Shown piece after piece: positions 1 to 4,984 of a DNA stretch of 5,150 nt (position 1 is the first letter of the stretch; each line of letters begins with the position of its first letter). This DNA is from an uncultured Clostridia bacterium. Lineage in GTDB: Bacteria; Bacillota; Clostridia; Oscillospirales; Ruminococcaceae. The notes beneath the pieces are model-generated. The model made no database searches. It saw nothing but the letters and a program-made list of their open reading frames with translations, and was not told the origin of the DNA. Where the stretch lies: contig CAMWLH010000187.1 in NCBI GenBank assembly GCA_947175045.1, positions 1 through 5,150 on the forward strand, written 5' to 3'. The position numbers and the translations under genes are program-made.

Positions 1-996
1 GAGGTAGAGAGGGCTGTAATTGCAAATCCCGACGCAAAGGCGGTGCTGGTGAACAATCCCACCTACTACGGGATATGCTCGGATCTGAAAAAAATCGTTG
101 AGATCGCGCACAGGCACGGGCTTAAGGTGCTGTGCGACGAGGCGCACGGCACGCATTTCTATTTCGGGGAGGGTCTTCCCGTTTCGGGCATGGCGGCGGG
201 CGCGGATATGGCGGCGGTCTCGGTGCATAAAACGGGCGGTTCGCTTACGCAGAGCGCCCTGCTTCTGCTTGGAAAGGGAATAAATCCCGATTATGTGCGG
301 CAGATAATCAATCTTACTCAGACCACCAGCGCAAGCTATCTGCTGATGGCTTCGCTTGATCTCGCGCGGCAGAATCTCGCTCTCAACGGCAGGGAATTTT
401 ACGCCAAGACGGTTGAATATGTGGGCTATGCGCGCAATGAAATAAACGCGGCGGGCGGGTATTATGCCTTTGGAAGCGAGCTTTGCGACCGCGGGGCTTT
501 TTACGCTTTTGACTGCACAAAGCTGTCCATACACACGCGTGCTATGGGACTGGCGGGCATAGAGGTCTACGACCTGCTCCGCGACGAGTACGGTATCCAG
601 ATAGAATTCGGGGATATCGGCAATATATTGGCTATAATCACCGGCGGCGACAGAACGCTCGAGATAGAGCGGCTGCTGTCCGCGCTGTCGGAGATAAAGC
701 GGCTGTACGGGCGCTCTCCCGTGGGGCTGTACGATCACGAATACATAAATCCAATAGTAGATATGCCCCCGCAGGCAGCATTCTACGCGGAGCGGGAAAC
801 GATGTCGATAGAAAGCGCCGCGGGCAGGATATGCAGCGAATTTGTTATGTGCTATCCCCCGGGTATCCCTATTTTAGCCCCGGGAGAGCGCATAACCGCC
901 GATATTCTCGACTACATAGCATTCGCAAAGGAAAAGGGCTGCTCGCTGACGGGCTGCCGCGATATGCGGGTGGAAATGCTGGACGTTGTAAAATAG
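1..996 (+). CDS. speA: Orn/Lys/Arg decarboxylase, probably arginine decarboxylase SpeA (5' truncated by window edge)
   Basis: The reading frame is open from base 1 to the TAG at 994-996, giving 331 visible residues; the true start lies upstream. Bacillus SpeA-type enzymes are about 490 residues, so roughly 150 are missing. Seen: DEAHG at visible residues 46-50 (the Asp is expected to pair with the PLP ring nitrogen), SVHKTGG with the presumed Schiff-base Lys at residue 77, TSASYLLMASLD after it, and the C-terminal domain signature YPPGIPILAPGE at 285-296. These are the hallmarks of the fold-type I Orn/Lys/Arg decarboxylase family (major domain plus C-terminal domain). The family decarboxylates arginine, lysine or ornithine in the cytoplasm. 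Arginine to agmatine is inferred from the downstream speE and carboxy(nor)spermidine dehydrogenase genes, and the motifs alone do not fix the substrate. The next gene starts 31 bases later, so co-transcription is likely. Lysine decarboxylase is the main alternative. Confidence 0.9.
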   Translation, partial: EVERAVIANPDAKAVLVNNPTYYGICSDLKKIVEIAHRHGLKVLCDEAHGTHFYFGEGLPVSGMAAGADMAAVSVHKTGGSLTQSALLLLGKGINPDYVRQIINLTQTTSASYLLMASLDLARQNLALNGREFYAKTVEYVGYARNEINAAGGYYAFGSELCDRGAFYAFDCTKLSIHTRAMGLAGIEVYDLLRDEYGIQIEFGDIGNILAIITGGDRTLEIERLLSALSEIKRLYGRSPVGLYDHEYINPIVDMPPQAAFYAERETMSIESAAGRICSEFVMCYPPGIPILAPGERITADILDYIAFAKEKGCSLTGCRDMRVEMLDVVK

Positions 997-1027
997 AGAC
1001 TAAGTACGATTTACGGGAGAGTTTGCT

Positions 1028-1477
1028 ATGGAAGATTTTACAAAATTATGGGACGATTATTCGATCAAATTTAACGAAAAACTGATCAGCGGCTGCAAGA
1101 ACGACTGGAAAAAGCTCGACACCGACGAGCAGGAGATAGCCGCGCTTTGGAAACTGGTCGTTGACATTAACAACGGCGGGTTTATGCAGTTTTTCTGCAA
1201 CTGGGGCTATGAGTGCTACTGGTATGCGATGAGGGGTATTCAGCGGATAGGCTGCAACAGTCTGCTTCAGCTGCTCCACAATACCTATATGAACGTTCTG
1301 GACAAGTTTCGGGAGGATAAGCGGCTGACCTATTATTCGGATATCTATCAATATCTCACCGAAGAGGACGAGGATATCCTCAGAGATACGGATATCGAAT
1401 TCTGGGAGAACGAGGGCGAGGCACTCTGTAAAAGGGCTTATGAGTTTTACCACGATGAATTGAAAAAAGAGGTCTGA
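1028..1477 (+). CDS. DMP19/DUF4375-like acidic protein, copy 1
   Basis: This 149-residue protein has no signal peptide or membrane segment and is probably cytoplasmic. The start ATG has GGGAG at 1015-1019, 8 bases upstream. The segment EQEIAALWKLVVDINNGGF (residues 34-52), followed by FFCNWGYECYWYAMRGI (55-71), matches the conserved core I associate with the DMP19/DUF4375 domain, whose hallmark is an NNGGF-x-Q-F-F-x-N stretch. Biochemical function is unknown for most members. The founding Neisseria DMP19 is described as a DNA mimic that binds a transcription factor. By hand count the protein has 31 Asp/Glu against 18 Lys/Arg, a net charge of about -13, which is compatible with but does not prove DNA mimicry. 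It lies between speA and speE and is followed after one base by a diverged paralogue. A role in polyamine metabolism is only guilt by association. Confidence 0.85.
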   Translation: MEDFTKLWDDYSIKFNEKLISGCKNDWKKLDTDEQEIAALWKLVVDINNGGFMQFFCNWGYECYWYAMRGIQRIGCNSLLQLLHNTYMNVLDKFREDKRLTYYSDIYQYLTEEDEDILRDTDIEFWENEGEALCKRAYEFYHDELKKEV

Positions 1478-1478
1478 C

Positions 1479-1958
1479 ATGGAAGATTTTGATGAATTGT
1501 GGAACGCCTATGCGGCAGAATTCAACGATAAGCTGGAGAATGCCAACGGCGGCGACTGGAGCAGTCTTGACGAGTTCGAGCAGGAGATAGCGGCACTGTG
1601 GAAGCTGGCAGCAGACGTTTACAGCAACGGCTTCGATGAGTTTTTCCTCAGTTGGGGGCATGAATGCTATTCCTACGCGATGAGGGGCATAAAGCGGATC
1701 GCCGACGCTAACTCGGGGCTTAAAAAGGTCGGCTGCAATAATGTGTACAAGCTGTTTGAGAGCGCTTACAACAAGGTTTTCGCGAGGTTTGAGAACGATG
1801 ACAGGATAAAGTCCTATGAGGATATTGTTCGGTATCTTAACGAAAAGGATGAGGAAATTCTCGAAAAGACCTATGAGGATTTTGACGAAAAGCTCGGATC
1901 GCTGCTTTGCGAAAGAGCATACGAATTTTATCACGATAAGTTGAACAAGAGGGTGTAA
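1479..1958 (+). CDS. DMP19/DUF4375-like acidic protein, copy 2 (tandem paralogue)
   Basis: This 159-residue protein begins one base after the preceding stop codon. Its ribosome binding site, AAAGAGG at 1466-1472, lies inside the end of the previous gene, so translational coupling is likely. It aligns over its full length with copy 1 at about half identical residues by eye. The shared blocks are MEDF at the start, EQEIAALWKL (34-43), ECYxYAMRGIxRI (62-74) and RAYEFYHD near the C-terminus. It carries a 10-residue insertion (ADANSGLKKV, 75-84) absent from copy 1, and its core motif has drifted from NNGGF to YSNGF (residues 48-52). It is strongly acidic, with about 35 Asp/Glu against 20 Lys/Arg. 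No signal peptide or membrane segment is seen. The tandem pair looks like an old duplication followed by divergence. The function is unknown, and family assignment rests on similarity to copy 1 plus the degenerate motif. Confidence 0.82.
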   Translation: MEDFDELWNAYAAEFNDKLENANGGDWSSLDEFEQEIAALWKLAADVYSNGFDEFFLSWGHECYSYAMRGIKRIADANSGLKKVGCNNVYKLFESAYNKVFARFENDDRIKSYEDIVRYLNEKDEEILEKTYEDFDEKLGSLLCERAYEFYHDKLNKRV

Positions 1959-1964
1959 ATTCAA

Positions 1965-2825
1965 ATGGAGCTTTGGTTTACCGAGGATCACACGGAAAGT
2001 ATCAGGTTTTCGATCAAGATAAAGCGGCATCTGGTGAGCGAGCAGAGCGAGTTTCAGAAGATAGATATTCTTGATTCGTATGAGCTTGGTCGGATACTGG
2101 TGCTGGACGGATTTTTGATGCTGACGGAGAAGGACGAGTATATTTACCATGAGATGATAACCCACGTCCCGATGGCTACTAACCCGAATATCAAGCGGGT
2201 GCTGGTGATAGGCGCGGGGGACGGCGGGACGATACGCGAGCTTACGCGGTATAGCAGCATAGAGCATATAGACATGGTGGAGATAGACCGCAGGGTGGTG
2301 GAGCTTTGCAGGGAGTATCTGCCGCAAACGGCGGGAAAGCTGGACGACCCGCGGCTGGCAGTCTATTACGAGGACGGGCTGAAATTCGTGCGCGGCAGGG
2401 AAAACGATTATGATTTAATTATTGTGGATTCCACGGACCCGTTCGGACCGGGGGAGGGCTTGTTTACAAAGGAATTCTACGGGAATTGCTATAAGGCGCT
2501 GACCAAGGACGGTATCCTTGTAAATCAGCACGAAAGCACATTTTATGATGAGTACGCGGAGATAATGAAGCGCGCTCACAGCCGTATCAAGAGCTTTTTC
2601 CCCACCGCTCTGGTGTATTCGGCGCATATTCCGACCTATCCGTCGGGGCACTGGCTGTTCGGGTTCGCCTCAAAGCGGTTTGATCCAAGGCGCGACCAGA
2701 ACGCGGAATGGTGGCTCGCACAAGGGTTAAGGACAAGGTATTATAATCAGTATGTACACAGCGGCTGCTTCGCGCTGCCGAATAACGTCAGGGACGTTCT
2801 GCGGGAAACTCCCTTGACAAAGTAA
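1965..2825 (+). CDS. speE: Spermidine synthase (polyamine aminopropyltransferase) SpeE
   Basis: This is a full-length cytoplasmic enzyme of 286 residues, normal for the family. It transfers the aminopropyl group of decarboxylated S-adenosylmethionine to putrescine, giving spermidine and methylthioadenosine. Seen: an N-terminal beta domain starting MELWFTE as in Bacillus SpeE, LDGFLMLTEKDEYIYHEM (47-64), the nucleotide-binding loop GAGDGG (83-88; usually GGGDGG), VEID (106-109) expected to hold the ribose, YEDG (135-138), and the catalytic VDSTDP (154-159; Asp155 and Asp158) leading into FGPGEGLFTKEFY. IPTYPSGHW (222-230) closes the core. The start follows the previous stop by 6 bases. Its likely Shine-Dalgarno, AAGAGG at 1947-1952, sits 12 bases away, longer than usual, so expression may rely on coupling. 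The enzyme needs SpeD for its substrate and no speD is visible. Agmatine or another amine as acceptor cannot be excluded from sequence. Confidence 0.96.
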   Translation: MELWFTEDHTESIRFSIKIKRHLVSEQSEFQKIDILDSYELGRILVLDGFLMLTEKDEYIYHEMITHVPMATNPNIKRVLVIGAGDGGTIRELTRYSSIEHIDMVEIDRRVVELCREYLPQTAGKLDDPRLAVYYEDGLKFVRGRENDYDLIIVDSTDPFGPGEGLFTKEFYGNCYKALTKDGILVNQHESTFYDEYAEIMKRAHSRIKSFFPTALVYSAHIPTYPSGHWLFGFASKRFDPRRDQNAEWWLAQGLRTRYYNQYVHSGCFALPNNVRDVLRETPLTK

Positions 2826-2849
2826 AGACGTTTTACGCTTTAAAGATTT

Positions 2850-2862
2850 CGGCTTAGAGCCG
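2850..2862 (+). other. Short hairpin after speE
   Basis: CGGCT-TAG-AGCCG forms a perfect 5-bp stem with a 3-base loop, 24 bases after the speE stop. No T-run follows, so it is not a convincing intrinsic terminator. It may only help stabilise the 3' end of the mRNA, or it may be part of the larger structured region downstream. Confidence 0.35.
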
Positions 2863-2921
2863 CATAAAATAAAGAGCGATCAAAGCACCGAGAGCAAGCA
2901 GCAACATTTCGCCTACGCAGG

Positions 2922-3022
2922 AAAATTTTCGCAACAAGCCGGGAACGCGCAGCGGAACGAAGTGGAGCGGAGTGTTTCCGGCGCGGTAGGCAAACGAAGT
3001 TTGCCGGTGCGAAAATTTTTTT
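2922..3022 (+). promoter_or_regulatory. Branched palindromic leader/attenuator-like element upstream of the dehydrogenase gene
   Basis: A 12-bp perfect outer arm pair closes the element: AAAATTTTCGCA at 2922-2933 with TGCGAAAATTTT at 3008-3019. Inside are two hairpins. One is CCGGGAAC (2939-2946) with GTTTCCGG (2974-2981), 8 bp including one G-U pair. The other is GGCAAAC-GAA-GTTTGCC (2989-3005), a perfect 7-bp stem with a 3-base loop. The outer right arm runs into seven T residues (3016-3022), and the ribosome binding site AAGGAG (3028-3033) follows 6 bases later. GCCTAC at 2911-2916 can pair instead with GTAGGC at 2986-2991, which would disrupt the 7-bp hairpin. This arrangement could support attenuation, a dispersed palindromic repeat, or both. 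No known riboswitch class is recognised, and the function is inferred. Confidence 0.6.
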
Positions 3023-3040
3023 AAAATAAGGAGAGTTAAG

Positions 3041-4243
3041 ATGAGCAGAGCCTTAATTATCGGAGCGGGCGGCGTAGCGGGGGTAGTTATCGCGAAGTGC
3101 TGCCAGAACAGCGAGGTTTTTTCGGAGATAATGATAGCGTCGAGAACAAAGGAAAAGTGCGACGCTATACGGGATAAGCTCCAGCCGACCACAAAGACGG
3201 TGATAAGCACCGCCCGTGTGGACGCGGACAATGTGGAGGAGCTTTGCGGCGTTATCCGTGAGTACAAGCCGCAGATAGTGATAAATGTGGCGCTGCCCTA
3301 CCAGGATTTGCATATTATGGACGCTTGCCTGGAGTGCGGGGTGGACTACCTCGACACGGCTAATTACGAGCCTGAGGATACAGCGAAATTTGAATATAGC
3401 TGGCAGTGGGCGTATCGTGAGAGATTCGAGAAAGCGGGGCTGACGGCTATTCTGGGGTGCGGCTTCGACCCGGGAGTTACGGGCGTTTTCTCGGCGTATG
3501 CCATGAAGCATGAGTTTGACGAGATAAATTATATTGATATTCTGGACTGCAACGGCGGCGATCACGGCTACCCGTTTGCGACCAATTTCAATCCCGAAAT
3601 AAATATCAGAGAGGTGTCCGCAAAAGGCAGCTATATAGAGGACGGCAAGTGGGTGGAGACCGAGCCGATGGAGATAAAGCGCGTATATAATTTCAAGGGT
3701 GTCGGCGAAAAGGATATGTATCTTCTGCACCATGAGGAGCTGGAGTCACTGGCGCTGAATATCAAGGGTATAAAGCGCATTCGGTTCTTTATGACATTCG
3801 GGCAGAGCTATCTCACGCATCTGAAATGTCTGGAGAACGTTGGAATGACCTCTATCAAGCCCATTATGTTTGAGGGTAAGGAGATAGTTCCGCTCCAGTT
3901 TTTGAAGGCGGTGCTGCCCGATCCCGCGTCGCTCGGTCCGAGAACGGTTGGCAAGACCAATATCGGCTGTATCTTCCAAGGCAAAAAGGACGGCAAGGAC
4001 AAGAGCTATTATCTCTACAATATCTGCGATCACCAGGAGTGCTACAAGGAAGTAGGCTCGCAGGCTATCTCCTACACTACAGGCGTACCTGCCATGATAG
4101 GCGCTATGATGGTGCTTACGGGCAAGTGGAAAAAGGCGGGCGTGCATAACGTCGAGGAGCTTGACCCCGATCCTTTTATGGAGGCGCTCAACAAGTGGGG
4201 GCTGCCTTGGGAGGAGGATCACAACCCTGTGCTTGTGGACTGA
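3041..4243 (+). CDS. Carboxy(nor)spermidine dehydrogenase/synthase (saccharopine dehydrogenase family)
   Basis: This 400-residue protein has the usual length for carboxynorspermidine/carboxyspermidine dehydrogenases. These reductively condense aspartate semialdehyde with diaminopropane or putrescine using NADPH, giving the carboxylated triamine for a partner decarboxylase. Seen: an N-terminal Rossmann loop GAGGVA (8-13), ASRTKEK (33-39) after the second strand where NADPH phosphate is usually bound, LPYQDL (85-90), GCGFDPGVTGVF (139-150), GDHGYPFATNFNPE (173-186) and TTGVPAMIGA (346-355), a pattern typical of the Lys1-like enzymes. The start has AAGGAG at 3028-3033, 7 bases upstream. The gene is 215 bases after speE behind a structured leader. 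The decarboxylase gene (nspC-type) that usually accompanies it is not the next gene. Agmatine is a possible alternative amine substrate (carboxyaminopropylagmatine route). True saccharopine dehydrogenase is less likely in this context. Confidence 0.9.
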   Translation: MSRALIIGAGGVAGVVIAKCCQNSEVFSEIMIASRTKEKCDAIRDKLQPTTKTVISTARVDADNVEELCGVIREYKPQIVINVALPYQDLHIMDACLECGVDYLDTANYEPEDTAKFEYSWQWAYRERFEKAGLTAILGCGFDPGVTGVFSAYAMKHEFDEINYIDILDCNGGDHGYPFATNFNPEINIREVSAKGSYIEDGKWVETEPMEIKRVYNFKGVGEKDMYLLHHEELESLALNIKGIKRIRFFMTFGQSYLTHLKCLENVGMTSIKPIMFEGKEIVPLQFLKAVLPDPASLGPRTVGKTNIGCIFQGKKDGKDKSYYLYNICDHQECYKEVGSQAISYTTGVPAMIGAMMVLTGKWKKAGVHNVEELDPDPFMEALNKWGLPWEEDHNPVLVD

Positions 4244-4257
4244 TAAAGCGGTATGAT

Positions 4258-4292
4258 TTTGCCCGCACGCCGAAATGGGCAGTGCGGGCAAA
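4258..4292 (+). other. Stable hairpin between the dehydrogenase and GNAT genes
   Basis: TTTGCCCGCAC (4258-4268) pairs perfectly with GTGCGGGCAAA (4282-4292), 11 bp. The stem can be extended by GCC (4269-4271) with GGC (4278-4280) across a one-base bulge at 4281, leaving a small loop. No T-run follows on either strand, so it is not a classical intrinsic terminator. It may act as an mRNA 3'-end stabiliser, a processing site or a weak terminator separating the polyamine gene from the acetyltransferase gene. It also lies 21 bases upstream of the GNAT ribosome binding site. Confidence 0.5.
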
Positions 4293-4323
4293 TGATATAT
4301 ACGAGAATTTGTCGGAGGTTTTT

Positions 4324-4770
4324 ATGCTTTTCGGTTTTACGGATAAATTTAACAGCATCACTTCGGAAAATCTGTCTTTGAAAATAACGCAAAAATATGC
4401 AGGCGATAAGGAAATGCTGCCGTTTTACTATTATGATATTTTTAACTCCGATAACAATTTTGTCGGAAAAATAAGCATTCGTATAGGGCGTAATTTTCAC
4501 TCCTACTACAACGGCAACGTCGGCTTTGAAGTTTTCGGGGAGTACCGCGGGTGCGGGTACGCTTACAAAGCCTGTGAGATGGTTCTTGACGTGGCAAGAT
4601 TTCACGAGATGGAGCATATTATTCTTGCCTGCGATATAAATAATATCGCTTCTTACAAAACAATTGAAAAGCTAGGTGCGGAGCTTCTGGAAATATGCGA
4701 GGTACCAAAAGAATATTTTGCTTGGCGTGAGGGTATGGAAAAGCAAAGGATTTACAGGCTTGATTTATGA
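4324..4770 (+). CDS. GNAT-family N-acetyltransferase
   Basis: This 148-residue single-domain protein is the usual size for GNAT enzymes, which move an acetyl group from acetyl-CoA to an amine. The ATG at 4324 is chosen because GGAGG (4314-4318) lies 5 bases upstream. The frame stays open further upstream, but that extension would overlap the preceding gene and translates to unfamily-like sequence. Seen: beta-strand FVGKISIRIG (46-55), then motif A VGFEVFGEYRGCGYAYKACE (66-85) with the acetyl-CoA pyrophosphate loop R75-x-x-G78-x-A80, and motif B CDINNIASYKTIEKLGAELLE (103-123), typical of the RimJ/RimL-like branch. The substrate cannot be read from sequence. Proximity to polyamine genes raises spermidine acetylation as a possibility, but 80 bases and a hairpin separate it from the dehydrogenase gene and its composition is more AT-rich, so the link is weak. 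Confidence 0.88.
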   Translation: MLFGFTDKFNSITSENLSLKITQKYAGDKEMLPFYYYDIFNSDNNFVGKISIRIGRNFHSYYNGNVGFEVFGEYRGCGYAYKACEMVLDVARFHEMEHIILACDINNIASYKTIEKLGAELLEICEVPKEYFAWREGMEKQRIYRLDL

Positions 4771-4823
4771 GGTAAACATCGCATAAAATGTTGACGTTAT
4801 TTTAATAGTTGAGGAGGTAAATT

Positions 4824-4883
4824 ATGTTGATACCACATTTGCATTTTTGTGGCAACTGCGAATTTTCCGCAAAATTTGCATAA
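4824..4883 (+). pseudogene. N-terminal remnant of a PhnB-like VOC protein (or a 19-residue small ORF)
   Basis: An ATG with an excellent Shine-Dalgarno, GAGGAGG at 4811-4817 and 6 bases of spacing, opens only 19 codons: MLIPHLHFCGNCEFSAKFA, then TAA. The pattern IPxLxFxGNC followed by a helix start is what I recognise as the extreme N-terminus of PhnB/YjdN-like VOC (glyoxalase/3-demethylubiquinone methyltransferase-like) proteins, which are normally about 130-150 residues. The similarity stops near the TAA. The +1 frame read by eye does not continue the fold, and a strong promoter for another gene begins 5 bases later. The likeliest reading is a gene broken by deletion that kept its initiation region. 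The alternative is a genuine short peptide with two cysteines. No obvious promoter of its own is seen between the GNAT stop (4770) and here. Confidence 0.6.
4857..4880 (+). other. Hairpin just upstream of the -35 box
   Basis: TGCGAATTTT (4857-4866) pairs with AAAATTTGCA (4871-4880) around the loop CCGC, a 10-bp stem with a single G-T mismatch (G-U in RNA). It spans the last codons of the 19-codon ORF and ends 8 bases before the TTGACA box. No T-run follows. It could be a chance AT-rich palindrome, a protein-binding dyad next to the promoter, or the scar of the event that truncated the VOC gene. Confidence 0.4.
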
Positions 4884-4888
4884 AGTGC

Positions 4889-4917
4889 TTGACAAATCAT
4901 TTGTTCGTGGTTATAAT
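4889..4917 (+). promoter_or_regulatory. Consensus sigma-A promoter
   Basis: TTGACA (4889-4894) and TATAAT (4912-4917) are separated by exactly 17 bases, a perfect housekeeping (sigma-A/sigma-70) promoter. Transcription is expected to start near 4924, about 60 bases upstream of the ATG at 4985. A promoter this strong before a single small gene implies high expression or control by a repressor, and a dyad lies just downstream. Confidence 0.88.
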
Positions 4918-4928
4918 AAAATTATGAA

Positions 4929-4956
4929 TGTTCACAAGCTTGGGATGTTGTGAACA
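4929..4956 (+). promoter_or_regulatory. Perfect 9-bp dyad at the predicted transcript start (putative operator or 5'UTR hairpin)
   Basis: TGTTCACAA (4929-4937) is repeated in inverted form as TTGTGAACA (4948-4956) with a 10-base gap. It falls about +6 to +33 relative to the predicted start of transcription, a classic position for a repressor site. As RNA it would form a 9-bp stem with a 10-base loop, ending 15 bases before the GGGAG ribosome binding site. The half-site resembles TTGTGAA-type Rex half-sites, but they are arranged in the opposite order and with a wider gap, so Rex is not claimed. Confidence 0.65.
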
Positions 4957-4984
4957 AAATGCTTGGATTTAGGGAGAAATAACC

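Noticed and set aside
1380..2327. Long open frame of 315 codons on the minus strand across the second DMP19-like gene and speE
   Set aside because: It is antisense to three well-supported genes, has no family motifs or ribosome binding site, and is explained by the purine-rich codon usage of the + strand genes.
2814..2844. Possible promoter at the end of speE (TTGACA at 2814-2819)
   Set aside because: The best -10 candidate (TTTAAA at 2839-2844) is poor and needs a 19-base spacer; the hexamer is also part of the speE coding sequence, so it is likely coincidental.
3053..4291. Minus-strand open frames opposite the dehydrogenase gene
   Set aside because: Composition shadows of a clear, full-length + strand enzyme; the translations show no recognisable domain and no initiation signals.
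4195..4323. Extended N-terminus for the GNAT protein starting inside the dehydrogenase gene
   Set aside because: The upstream 43 codons run through the end of the dehydrogenase gene and the hairpin, and do not resemble a GNAT N-terminus; the ATG at 4324 has a strong GGAGG 5 bases upstream.
4791..4806. TTGACG followed by TTTAAT as a promoter for the VOC remnant
   Set aside because: The spacing between the hexamers is only 4 bases, and a correctly spaced -10 would fall on the ribosome binding site with no TATAAT-like sequence.
4929..4956. Assignment of the dyad to the redox regulator Rex
   Set aside because: Rex sites are TTGTGAA-type half-sites pointing inward with a short gap; here the half-sites are in the opposite order with a 10-base gap, so the resemblance is superficial.
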